Positions 19,032 to 26,993 of a stretch of DNA of 64,000 nt are shown here, one piece after another (within the stretch, counting starts at the first letter, position 1; every line of letters starts with the position of its first letter). The stretch spans positions 1 to 64,000 of the forward strand of contig NZ_JAFIMU010000002.1 of assembly GCF_017302985.1 (NCBI RefSeq). Reading direction: 5' to 3'. Under the pieces are notes generated by a model. The model was given only the letters and a program-made list of their open reading frames with translations. It made no database searches and was not told where the DNA came from. Source of the stretch: Corallococcus macrosporus. GTDB taxonomy: Bacteria; Myxococcota; Myxococcia; Myxococcales; Myxococcaceae. The translations under genes were made by a program, and so were the position numbers.

Positions 19032-19990
19032 CGCCGCCCGGAGGCTTCGGCGTCGTGCTCACGGGCGCGACCGGAATGGTGGGGCAGGCCTTCCTGCGCC
19101 AGCGAGGAGCGCATCCCGTGCACGCGCTGGTGCGCTCACCGGACGGTCGTGACTTTGGAGACGGCGTGCATGTCGTGCGGGGAGACCTGCACGGCATCCC
19201 GGAGGCGCTGTTTCCTCCGTATCCCTATGTCGTCCTGCACCTGGCCATGAAGCAGCGGGACACCAACCACACGGGCTTTGAGAGGACCAACGTGGATGGC
19301 ACGCGGCGGCTCCTGACGCGGCTCCGGGGGGACTGCCGGGGCGTCCTGCTCGGCAGCTCCATGTCTGTGTATGGCCCGGGGCCGCACCGGGGCGTGAAGG
19401 AGGAGCATCCGCTGCGTCCCATCACCGCGCTGGCCCGTTCGCGCGTGGCGGCGGAGGACGTCGTCACGGAGCACGCGGTGCGGACGGGGATGCATGCGGC
19501 GCTGCTCCGGCCGCGTTTCCTCCTCGGGCGCGGGGACCGGTTCGTCCTGCCCGCGATGGTGAAGCTCCTGAAGCAGGGCGTGCAGGTCGGGGACGACAGG
19601 GTGGGGTGCTCGGTCATCGATGTGGATGACCTGGCCCGAATCCTCTGGCGGCTCGCGAGCCGGATGGTGGAGACGCCGCATCCCGAACAGCAGGCGCTCA
19701 ACGTCGCCTATGCACGACCGCTCCTGCGCGGGGAGTTCCTGGGCACGGTGGCACAGCGGCTGGGGCTGGAGCGTCCCGCCGTGAAGGTCCGAGTCCCCGG
19801 AGCGCTCCTGCGAGTCATGCGGGAGGTCCCCAGCCGGCGTGCCCGGGCGATGGCGGAGCGTCTGGAGTTGCTGACCCATTCACAGTGTCTGGATGTCTCG
19901 CGGCTCGTGAAGGTGCTCGGGCCGGAGGACCTGTTGTCGAGGTCCCCGGTGGAGGCCCTGCGAAGCGCGCTCAATGACTTTCCTTCCTGA
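19019..19990 (+). CDS. NAD(P)-dependent epimerase/reductase-like SDR with atypical active site
   Basis: 323 residues, extended short-chain dehydrogenase fold. N-terminal TGATGMVG (TGxxGxxG) binds the dinucleotide, followed by LHLAMKQRDTN and SSMSVYGPG. Where the family has YxxxK before AAE, this protein reads LARSRVAAED, so both the Tyr and Lys appear replaced (Leu, Arg). The start ATG lies inside the end of the methyltransferase gene (13-nt overlap). In the cluster it would be the expected ketone or enoyl reductase, but the changed residues leave activity in doubt. Confidence 0.85.
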   Translation: MGLVAPPGGFGVVLTGATGMVGQAFLRQRGAHPVHALVRSPDGRDFGDGVHVVRGDLHGIPEALFPPYPYVVLHLAMKQRDTNHTGFERTNVDGTRRLLTRLRGDCRGVLLGSSMSVYGPGPHRGVKEEHPLRPITALARSRVAAEDVVTEHAVRTGMHAALLRPRFLLGRGDRFVLPAMVKLLKQGVQVGDDRVGCSVIDVDDLARILWRLASRMVETPHPEQQALNVAYARPLLRGEFLGTVAQRLGLERPAVKVRVPGALLRVMREVPSRRARAMAERLELLTHSQCLDVSRLVKVLGPEDLLSRSPVEALRSALNDFPS

Positions 19991-20004
19991 AGGAACCCCC
20001 ACCC

Positions 20005-22701
20005 ATGTCTTCCCCCCTCCCGCTCGTCTCCATGACCGAGGCCGGCGATCCGCGGCACGTCGGCCAGAAGTTCGCGCGCCAGCAGCACCTGGCGAAGCAC
20101 GGCTTCCCGGTCCCCGAGTTCTTCTGCCTCACCACCACGATGTTCCAGGAGGTGGCGAGGCCCCTCCAGTCCGCCATCGACCGGCTCACCACGGCGGTGG
20201 ACCGCACCTCCCATCAGGACATCCGCCGCGTCGCGGAGGAGATTGAACAGCTCTTCCTCCAGGTCCCCCTGGGCGCGGACCGCGAGGCCGCCATCCTGGC
20301 TGCCTTTGATCAGACCTTCGGCAAGGACGGCATGGTGGCAGTGCGAGCCTCCGTCGTGGGCCGGGCGTTGGAGGAGAGCGAGGATTCGGAGACGGATCCG
20401 TTCGCGGGCGTGAGCTCTACGTTCCTCTACGTGCGAAGGGACACGCTGCTGGACCGGATCCGCCGCTGCTGGGCCTCCGCCTACACACCGGAAGGGCTCA
20501 TCTACCGGCTGGCGCAGGGCCGCGACGTCCGAGGGCTGATGGTGGCGGTGGGCGTGCAGCGGATGATCCCAGGCCGCCGCTCCTTCGTGGCCTTCACCTG
20601 CGACCCGAAGACGACCGAGCGGCGCACGCTGGTCGTCGCGGGGCACGGCATCGGCGAGGGCGTGGTCCAGGAGAAGGTGGGCGTGGACCACTACTTCATC
20701 CACCCGGAGACGGGGCACATCGACCGGGAGCTGGGACACAAGGCGGACATGCTCTGCGAGAACCCGGCGCCGGGAGGCGAGCTGGTCCGCCGGCCCGTGC
20801 CGGAGCCCCTGAGGGACGCGCCGTGCCTCACGGATGAGGAGCTGAAGCGGCTGGCCGCGCTGGCGAAGGACATCGAGCACAGCTTCGGCATGCCCCAGGA
20901 CATCGAAGGCACGTTCACGGAGGACGGCACGCTGCATGTGTTGCAGGCACGGCCCATCGCCTTCGACTTCCGGAAGATCCGCGTGTGGGGTTGCGGCAAC
21001 GTGTCGGAGAGCTTCCCGGGCGTCACGACGCCGCTGACGTACTCGCTGGCGAGCTACTTCTACGAGGTCATCTTCTACGACCTGCTGCGCCGCATGAAGG
21101 GCGCGGACGCGAGGGCCCTGCACGACCAGACGCCGGCCTTCCAGAACATGCTGGGGTTCATCGACGGGCGCGTCTACCACTCGCTGTCGAACCTGATGCA
21201 CGTCAACGGCATCAACCCGTTCATCGCGGCCACGTCCATGCGGGACCTGGAGGACGTGCTCCAACGGGACGCATCGCTGGTCATCCGGCTGCCGGGCCAC
21301 CGTGAGAGCTTCCCCAGCACCGCGAGCTACGCGTACGCGCTGGGCCGTTCGGCGTTGGGAGCGCTGAGCGTCACCGCGACGTTCCAGCGGGACTTCGAAG
21401 CGTTCGAGAAGTGGTGGAAGCAGACGCTCGCGGGGCTGCGTGCGTTGCCGGTGGAGAAGGAGGACCCGCTGGTCCTCATCCATCACTTCCGGCGGGTCTG
21501 GACGGAGGTGGGGAACTGGTGGGGGCTGACGCTCATCAATCACTGGTACATCAACACCTGCTTCGGGCTGGCGCGAAGGCTGTTGCTCAAGTGGACCGGA
21601 GAGGACCCCAGCGCGCTGTTGGTGGGCCTGATGTGCGGGGCGAAGCCGGACGCGGGAACGCACGCGCTGCTCTCCGCGGTGGCGCTCGCGGAGAAGGTGC
21701 GCGCGGACGCAGCGCTGGCGAGGCGCTTCGACGAAGAGGACGCGGAAGCCCTCTGGAAGAGCATCGACAAGGGGGACGTGCCACCCGAGTTCGCCCGAGC
21801 CTTCCGCGAACACCTGAGCGAGTACGGAGACCGGGGCGTCCAGGAGCTGAACGTGGAGCGCCCGAACCTGCGGGACACGCCCTGGGACCTGGTGCGGGTC
21901 GTCCAGTCCTACGCGCGCACGTCCGTCACGCGAGAGGAGCTGAGGGCGTCAGACAGGGCCAGGCGCACGGAGGCGGAAGCGCAGCTAGGCACACTCCTCC
22001 AGGGGCATCCGCTGAAGAAGCTGGCCATCGAGCAGTTGCTGGAGAAACTGCGGACGGTGATCGGCCTGCGAGAGGACAGCCGGTTCTGGAGAGGCCAGCT
22101 CTTCGGTTTCAGCAAGCAGGTGTTCGCGGCGCTGGGACAGCGGATGGCGGAGCGGGGCGTGCTGAATGCACCGCCGGACGTGCATTACCTAACGATGCGA
22201 GAGGTCCTGGACCACTTCGAGGGCCGCAGCGTCACGAGGAACCTGGGCGAGCTCACGAAGCTGCGCAGGCGAGAGCAGCAGGACAACCAGGAGCGCCAAC
22301 CGCCGCGAGACTTCACGACGGTGGGCAGCGTGGCGGACGGCGTCCCCAGGGTGGTGGAGGCCGCGAGCGACAATGCCTCGCTGTTCAAGGGAATCGGTTC
22401 AAGCGCGGGAATTGTAGAGGGCAACGCACGCATCGTGCTGGACCCGGGTGCAGTGGGCACGCTGGGCAAGGACGACATTCTCATCGCGAAGGAGACGGAC
22501 CCCGGCTGGCTGTTCCTGATGCTGGCGTCCGGAGGCATCGTCGTGGAGCGAGGAAGCATGCTCTCGCACACAGCCATCGCGGGCCGGAAGTTCGGAATCC
22601 CCACGGTGGTGGGCGTGGCGAACGCGACGACGAGAATCCCTGATGGAGCCAGGGTCCGGGTGGATGGTTCCACGGGGACGGTCACGCTGGTGGCGGCATG
22701 A
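20005..22701 (+). CDS. PEP-synthase / rifampin-phosphotransferase-like enzyme
   Basis: 898 residues in the three-part layout of ATP-dependent dikinases. The N-terminal ATP-grasp part (about 1-320) includes VAVRASVVG, the variant of the RSS.EDS motif, and EGTFTEDGTLHVLQARPI. A long middle region (about 330-790) is probably for substrate. The C-terminal swivelling phosphohistidine domain has GSMLSHTAIAGRKFGIP with His855. This matches rifampin phosphotransferase more than true PEP synthase, which has a PEP TIM barrel. It probably transfers the beta-phosphate of ATP to a small molecule made or used by the cluster. AAGGA precedes ATG 20005; the stop overlaps the UbiA-like start. Confidence 0.88.
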   Translation: MSSPLPLVSMTEAGDPRHVGQKFARQQHLAKHGFPVPEFFCLTTTMFQEVARPLQSAIDRLTTAVDRTSHQDIRRVAEEIEQLFLQVPLGADREAAILAAFDQTFGKDGMVAVRASVVGRALEESEDSETDPFAGVSSTFLYVRRDTLLDRIRRCWASAYTPEGLIYRLAQGRDVRGLMVAVGVQRMIPGRRSFVAFTCDPKTTERRTLVVAGHGIGEGVVQEKVGVDHYFIHPETGHIDRELGHKADMLCENPAPGGELVRRPVPEPLRDAPCLTDEELKRLAALAKDIEHSFGMPQDIEGTFTEDGTLHVLQARPIAFDFRKIRVWGCGNVSESFPGVTTPLTYSLASYFYEVIFYDLLRRMKGADARALHDQTPAFQNMLGFIDGRVYHSLSNLMHVNGINPFIAATSMRDLEDVLQRDASLVIRLPGHRESFPSTASYAYALGRSALGALSVTATFQRDFEAFEKWWKQTLAGLRALPVEKEDPLVLIHHFRRVWTEVGNWWGLTLINHWYINTCFGLARRLLLKWTGEDPSALLVGLMCGAKPDAGTHALLSAVALAEKVRADAALARRFDEEDAEALWKSIDKGDVPPEFARAFREHLSEYGDRGVQELNVERPNLRDTPWDLVRVVQSYARTSVTREELRASDRARRTEAEAQLGTLLQGHPLKKLAIEQLLEKLRTVIGLREDSRFWRGQLFGFSKQVFAALGQRMAERGVLNAPPDVHYLTMREVLDHFEGRSVTRNLGELTKLRRREQQDNQERQPPRDFTTVGSVADGVPRVVEAASDNASLFKGIGSSAGIVEGNARIVLDPGAVGTLGKDDILIAKETDPGWLFLMLASGGIVVERGSMLSHTAIAGRKFGIPTVVGVANATTRIPDGARVRVDGSTGTVTLVAA

Positions 22702-23591
22702 GCAGGACCGTCATGGAGCGGGCCAGGGCAACGCTGCGCTTCTCGGTGCAGCGCTACCCGCCGCTGTTCTACCTGCTGGTCATCACGCTCTGGTGCGTGA
22801 GCCTGGACGGGATCTTCGGAGTTCTAGACGGAGCACCGGGGCTGAGGTTCTCCCCGGACCTGCTGCACGTCGCGCTGAGCATCTTCGGCGTGGGCTACTT
22901 CATGCGCATCGTGGATGAGTTGCGGGACTACGAATACGACCTCGTCCACAACCCGAACCGGGGCCTGGCGAAAGGGGACGTGACTTTCGGGGACCTGTAC
23001 GTGGCGCTGGGGCTCAACGCGGCCGTGTTGCTGGGCACGAACCTGGCGGTGTCGTGGGTGAGGGCCGCCATCCTGGCGGGAATCATGGTGCACGCGCTGG
23101 TGCTCTGGGTGCTGGAGAAGCACTGGGTCGCGTACCAGCGCAGCATGTTCCTGATGATAGGAATTGCCATCCAGCTCCACGTAGGCCACGGCCTCTACGT
23201 CTGGGTAGCGCACGCGGAGCGCACCGGAAGACCCCTGAACCCCCAGGGGCTCCTCGCCATTTTGGCGATGGTCTTCCTGTACCTGCACTGGGAAGTGATG
23301 CGGAAGGCCGCGTGGCCCGGGACCACGAAGCTAGGGGAGAAGCTCTACAGCGACGAAGTGGGGTCCACTGCCAGCGCGGTGATTGCTTTCACGGTGATGG
23401 CCGGAGCGGTGGGTCTCTTCCTGTGGCTGACCAAAAGCTGGCTCTTCCTGCTGCCCCTGGGAATGGCGGTCATCAACCTGACGCTGTTCTTCAAGAACCG
23501 CAGGCCCCGCGCCCTGTCAGGAAAGCTCGCGGCCCGGAGCTACTTCGCGTTTCTCTTCGTCATGCTGGCGCGCGCCACACTCGGAGCCTGA
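22698..23591 (+). CDS. UbiA-like membrane prenyltransferase
   Basis: 297 residues with eight or nine membrane helices. The first aspartate-rich motif is visible as D73ELRD77YEYD81, the DxxxDxxxD form of UbiA enzymes, followed by NPNRGLAKGDVT as in that family. A second acidic site is probably EKLYSDEVGS. Such enzymes attach prenyl or other lipid diphosphate groups to an acceptor, or make ether lipids or cyclic terpenes. Last gene of the five-gene cluster, joined by ATGA to the phosphotransferase-like gene. Acceptor unknown. Confidence 0.85.
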   Translation: MSRTVMERARATLRFSVQRYPPLFYLLVITLWCVSLDGIFGVLDGAPGLRFSPDLLHVALSIFGVGYFMRIVDELRDYEYDLVHNPNRGLAKGDVTFGDLYVALGLNAAVLLGTNLAVSWVRAAILAGIMVHALVLWVLEKHWVAYQRSMFLMIGIAIQLHVGHGLYVWVAHAERTGRPLNPQGLLAILAMVFLYLHWEVMRKAAWPGTTKLGEKLYSDEVGSTASAVIAFTVMAGAVGLFLWLTKSWLFLLPLGMAVINLTLFFKNRRPRALSGKLAARSYFAFLFVMLARATLGA

Positions 23592-23749
23592 CGGGGGGTT
23601 GAGCTGGCTCGTGTGATGTGGAGATGGGCTGAGCCGAGGCCACATGATAAGCATGGGTCAGGCAAGAACCATCAGTCTTGAGTGACTAGCGCACTTGACC
23701 TCTTTGAGGCAGTCGACCTTTACTGCGTCGGCCGACATCAGGGGGAGAC

Positions 23750-24697
23750 ATGAAACGCTTTTGGCTTTTCGTGGTGCTGTTTGCCAATGGATGCGCAACG
23801 TCGGTGGTTCTGCCGGAACGCGGTGCATTGGGCGCGGGGGTGTATACGGGTGTTGAGAACGTCGAAGACTACAATCTCTATATTCCACAGTCATTGCTGA
23901 GGGCGGAAACCTTTGCCGAGGCCAGGGCTTGTGCTGTTGCCTTCAATGATGCCTCAAAAGAGGGTAATCGCTGCGGTGGAGTTGAGGGTACTCTGCGAGT
24001 TGGTCAGTTGGCGGCTGTGGGAATGGCAACCGTCTCAGCAGGTGTTAGCGGGCTGGTGGAGAGCGATGCCGCGCAGCGACATTGGAGGATGGCCGCGATT
24101 GGCAGCACCGCGGTGTTGGGCGTCCTGACGGGCTTCGATCTGTGGTTGAACTGCGGCGAGCGAACGTGGGTACAAAAGACACTTGCAACGGAGCGTCTCG
24201 CCAAGCTCAATAATGCTGGACGACTTGCATCTTGTGGAACTCGGTTCTCCGCGTTTGAGCGAGTTCGTCGGGATGCTGAGCTGAAGGTGGGAGAACTCAA
24301 AAATCAGATGGAGGCACAGAAGTCATCGCTAGTGGCAAGTGGAAAGCAAGATCAGGTTAATGCATTTGTTGCGCGTGTTGATGGACTTAATAATGCATTG
24401 GAGGGGCCCAAGCCGGTGGCGGAGGACATTCGACAGGCGGTGAATGATTTGAGTGCGACCGCGACGCAGCTCGGTGCAGGTGGAAAGCTTGACGAGCTGA
24501 AGAAGGATTTGACGGCAAAAGCTGAAGAGGCGATCCCTCTTGTCGCTGTTCTCTGCCGGGACGTCGCGAAGGCTGCCGGAAATGATGGCCGACAGGTGAC
24601 CGCAGGTGACTACATGGATGCGGCACATAAGGAACTGGTGGAGTGCCTGACAGGCCGCTTCACTCAATTCGGAACAGCGCCGGTGGTGGGGCCGTAG
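23750..24697 (+). CDS. Hypothetical lipoprotein of AT-richer composition
   Basis: 315 residues. Short signal with Cys15 (FANGC), one later hydrophobic Gly/Ala/Val segment (VGQLAAVGMATVSAGVSGLV and MAAIGSTAVLGVLTGF), then a helical, probably coiled, C-terminal half rich in Lys/Glu/Ala (ELKKDLTAKAEE). Several cysteines. Codon use is clearly less GC-biased than in neighbours, suggesting transfer. GGGGGAG precedes ATG 23750. It lies upstream of the SitA-like toxin region and could be an accessory lipoprotein of that cassette, but I do not recognise the family. Confidence 0.75.
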   Translation: MKRFWLFVVLFANGCATSVVLPERGALGAGVYTGVENVEDYNLYIPQSLLRAETFAEARACAVAFNDASKEGNRCGGVEGTLRVGQLAAVGMATVSAGVSGLVESDAAQRHWRMAAIGSTAVLGVLTGFDLWLNCGERTWVQKTLATERLAKLNNAGRLASCGTRFSAFERVRRDAELKVGELKNQMEAQKSSLVASGKQDQVNAFVARVDGLNNALEGPKPVAEDIRQAVNDLSATATQLGAGGKLDELKKDLTAKAEEAIPLVAVLCRDVAKAAGNDGRQVTAGDYMDAAHKELVECLTGRFTQFGTAPVVGP

Positions 24698-24714
24698 TCG
24701 CATCCTTCGTGCCC

Positions 24715-24738
24715 ACTCAAGTTGAGTTTGGAAAACTC
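24715..24738. promoter_or_regulatory. Overlapping palindrome and hairpin upstream of the GH43-like gene
   Basis: ACTCAA-G-TTGAGT (24715-24727) is a perfect palindrome. Its right part also pairs with AAACTC (24733-24738) through GAGTTT-GGA-AAACTC (24724-24738). The two pairings exclude each other, so this may be an operator or a small RNA switch. It lies 65 nt before the gene. Confidence 0.3.
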
Positions 24739-24802
24739 GAAATAGGTTGCTATTCAGCTTAATCAGAGAATCTAGTACGTGACGTCAAGGAGGATCTTCC
24801 CC

Positions 24803-25840
24803 ATGACGTCACCCCGCCGTTGCGCCCTTGGCGCGTTCGTTGTCTGCTTCAGCATCCCCATGTTCGCGGGTGCTGCGCCCCGGCCCGTGTTCGCTCCGGG
24901 CGGCGGCGGGTTCGCCGACCCGACGGTGGTCAGCCACAACGACCAGTTCTACGGCATGTCGACGGGCGGCCTTGTTCCATCGGCCCAGGGCAACATCGGC
25001 ACAGGTCCCTGGGCGGCGGAAGGGCCGGCCCTGACGGCGAAGCCTTCGTGGGCCACGAGCGGCGTCATGTGGGCCCCGGACCTGGAGCGGATCAGCGGGA
25101 ACGAGTGGGTGATCTACTTCGCCGCTCCCGTGGACGGACTGGACGACAACCAGCGCTGCATCGGGGCGGCCACCGCCAGTTCGCCGCTGGGGCCGTTCAC
25201 TCCGGTCTCGGGCGGGCCGCTGGTCTGTCCGGGACTGGCGAATACGCCTGCCCCGGATGACAACGTGCCGGGCCGTCCGCTGACGAACGCCGGTGTCATC
25301 GACCCGTCTGGCTTCAAGGACAGCGATGGCACGCGCTTCCTGCTCTACAAGACGCAGCAGTTGCCCTCGTCGCTGCGCATCGTCCGGCTCAATGCGGCGG
25401 GTACGCACGTGGCCAGCGGCGCGACCAGCCGGCAGTTGCTGCGCTCGGACCGCATCGTGGAGAACCCGGTCCTGGTGAAGCGCGCTGGGGACTACATCCT
25501 GTTCGCCTCGCGTGGGCCGTACAACAAGTGCACCTACGAAACCATCTGGATGCGGGCACAGGGCCTGGGCACGAATGCCTTTAATACCGTCACGCAGCAC
25601 CTGCTGCTCACGGACGGCAACACCGGTGGCGTGTGCGGTCCTGGCGGCGCGGACATCGCCGCGGCGCTCGACGGCGGACAGCGCATCTTCTTCCACGGCT
25701 GGCTGTGCGGCAGCGATCCCTGCCCGGTGAACTTCGACGCGCAGACCGACGACGGAGGCCGCCGGGGCATGTACCTGGGCGTGCTGGGCTGGGACTCCAA
25801 CGACAACCCGGTCGTGAACAAGTTCCTCAGCCCGGAATGA
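24803..25840 (+). CDS. Secreted GH43-like glycoside hydrolase
   Basis: 345 residues with a Sec signal (ALGAFVVCFSIPMFAGAAP). A five-bladed propeller of the GH43 type is suggested by GFADPTVV (candidate base Asp), GVMWAPDL, GVIDPSGF and IVENPVLVKRAGDYILFAS (candidate acid Glu). Members cleave arabinan, xylan or related side chains; specificity is not readable. ATG 24803 with AAGGAGG 8 nt upstream is clearly better than the ATG-like start at 24779. The stop overlaps the toxin gene start (ATGA at 25837). Confidence 0.85.
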   Translation: MTSPRRCALGAFVVCFSIPMFAGAAPRPVFAPGGGGFADPTVVSHNDQFYGMSTGGLVPSAQGNIGTGPWAAEGPALTAKPSWATSGVMWAPDLERISGNEWVIYFAAPVDGLDDNQRCIGAATASSPLGPFTPVSGGPLVCPGLANTPAPDDNVPGRPLTNAGVIDPSGFKDSDGTRFLLYKTQQLPSSLRIVRLNAAGTHVASGATSRQLLRSDRIVENPVLVKRAGDYILFASRGPYNKCTYETIWMRAQGLGTNAFNTVTQHLLLTDGNTGGVCGPGGADIAAALDGGQRIFFHGWLCGSDPCPVNFDAQTDDGGRRGMYLGVLGWDSNDNPVVNKFLSPE

Positions 25841-26497
25841 TCCGCTCCGCGATGGGAAACGCGCCCGCGTGGCGTTCAGTAACGCTCCTGCTTGGAGCGT
25901 TGCTGCTTTCGGCATGTGCTGAAGGGCCCACGCCCACGGCCCCTGGGTCGGTCCGGAAGTGGGTGGGGCCGCTGGTGGCGGTGCCTGGTGGCGGTGCCTG
26001 GTGGCGGGCAGTTTCGCACCGTCGTCTACTATGGCCCGTGGCAGTGCAGCTCGCAGTTCATGACCTACTGCCGAGAGAAGTGCGCTGGGAGCGGCCATGC
26101 TCTCCAGGGCTGTATGTGGCTCGCGGACGTGAAGATGGACTTTGAAGGTACGGTCGTTCGCGCTGGGAGCCGGTTCGGGATGACGAACTGCTGCTGCAAC
26201 TACGGAACGCTCAGCCCTGCCCTGAACAAGGCCGCCCGCGACAAGTGGGACGACAGCCGTCCTGCGTTCCGAGAGCAGTGGGCAAAGCGGTTTGGAGCAT
26301 GGCCTTCGGAGAATGGAACCCCCTACGAGGGGCATCACATCCGGGACCTCTGGCATGGTGGCAATCCCACGGACTGGGACAACATCATCCCGTTTCCAAA
26401 GGACATCCATCAGACGCTCTTCAAGCTCTACAACCAATGCTACGCGAACTCGCCTCCATGGACGACTGTGGGGACGGACTACCCCTATGGAGAGTAG
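25837..26497 (+). pseudogene. SitA-like polymorphic toxin lipoprotein, frameshifted by a 13-bp duplication
   Basis: The first frame starts at ATG 25837 (or 25852) with a perfect lipobox (LLLSAC, Cys27), reads through KWVGPLVAVPGGG, then stops at 26145 (102 aa). The toxin continues in another frame from PGGGQFRTVVYYGPWQCS to the stop at 26497. Deleting one copy of the 13-bp repeat at 25972 joins both into one 215-residue protein. The C-terminal domain is Cys-rich and ends in a GHHIRD..HGG..DWDNIIP nuclease-like motif (GHH/HNH superfamily). In Myxococcus, SitA lipoproteins are exchanged between cells by outer-membrane exchange and kill siblings lacking SitI. Assignment to a SitA subfamily is from memory (SitA5/6-like). 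Confidence 0.82.
25972..26007 (+). repeat. 13-bp tandem repeat (2.8 copies) causing the toxin frameshift
   Basis: Unit CTGGTGGCGGTGC at 25972-25984 and 25985-25997, plus a partial third unit CTGGTGGCGG at 25998-26007. Thirteen is not a multiple of three, so gain or loss of one unit switches the toxin frame off or on. Confidence 0.95.
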
Positions 26498-26507
26498 GCA
26501 CAAGGCA

Positions 26508-26993
26508 ATGAAAGCGCTGCTTGGGGAGATATCGCGCCGCCACGCTCCCAATCCCCCTGCGACGCTGGAGCAATTGGACACGTTCGAGCAGCGCGTGGGC
26601 TGGCGCCTGGATCCGGACCTGCGTGCTTTCTACCTGCATTGTGATGGGGCCAAGTTGTTCGCCCAGCGGGACCCCACGTTCGGCTTCGTCGATCCCGCCT
26701 TCACGTTCCTGGCACTGTCACGGATTGCTCGCGCGCGAGTGGTCATGCGCGACGAGGACACGGAGCAGGCGGGCCCGCCGTCCTGGTATGCCATCTGCGA
26801 GGTCCGGGACAGCAACTACATCCTGCTCGACGTGAGCCACCAGGAAGCGGGGCGCTACGCCATTCGAGATGGCTACAACGAAGCGTTCCCTGACCCTGAA
26901 TATTGCACGCGGATCTCCAGCTCGTTTCAGGAGTTCCTGGCTGGAGCGCTTCGGTCCCAGGGGCGTTGGTTCTGGCTCCGCGGCGAAGAGTAA
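26508..26993 (+). CDS. SMI1/KNR4-family immunity protein (SitI-like)
   Basis: 161 residues. Begins with a helix then TLEQLDTFEQRVGWRLDPDLRAFYLHCDGAKLF, the N-terminal signature of SMI1/KNR4 (SUKH) proteins; FGFVDPAFTFLAL and SYLLDVSHQE-like strands follow. SUKH proteins neutralise nuclease toxins in contact-dependent systems. It lies directly after the toxin frame, in the toxin-immunity order of sit cassettes. Starts possible at ATG 26508 (AAGG upstream) or ATG 26487 overlapping the toxin stop. The gene looks intact although the toxin is broken. Confidence 0.85.
   Translation: MKALLGEISRRHAPNPPATLEQLDTFEQRVGWRLDPDLRAFYLHCDGAKLFAQRDPTFGFVDPAFTFLALSRIARARVVMRDEDTEQAGPPSWYAICEVRDSNYILLDVSHQEAGRYAIRDGYNEAFPDPEYCTRISSSFQEFLAGALRSQGRWFWLRGEE

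Noticed and set aside
20005..22701. Housekeeping phosphoenolpyruvate synthase
   Set aside because: No PEP/pyruvate barrel signature; domain order and context fit the rifampin-phosphotransferase-like group.
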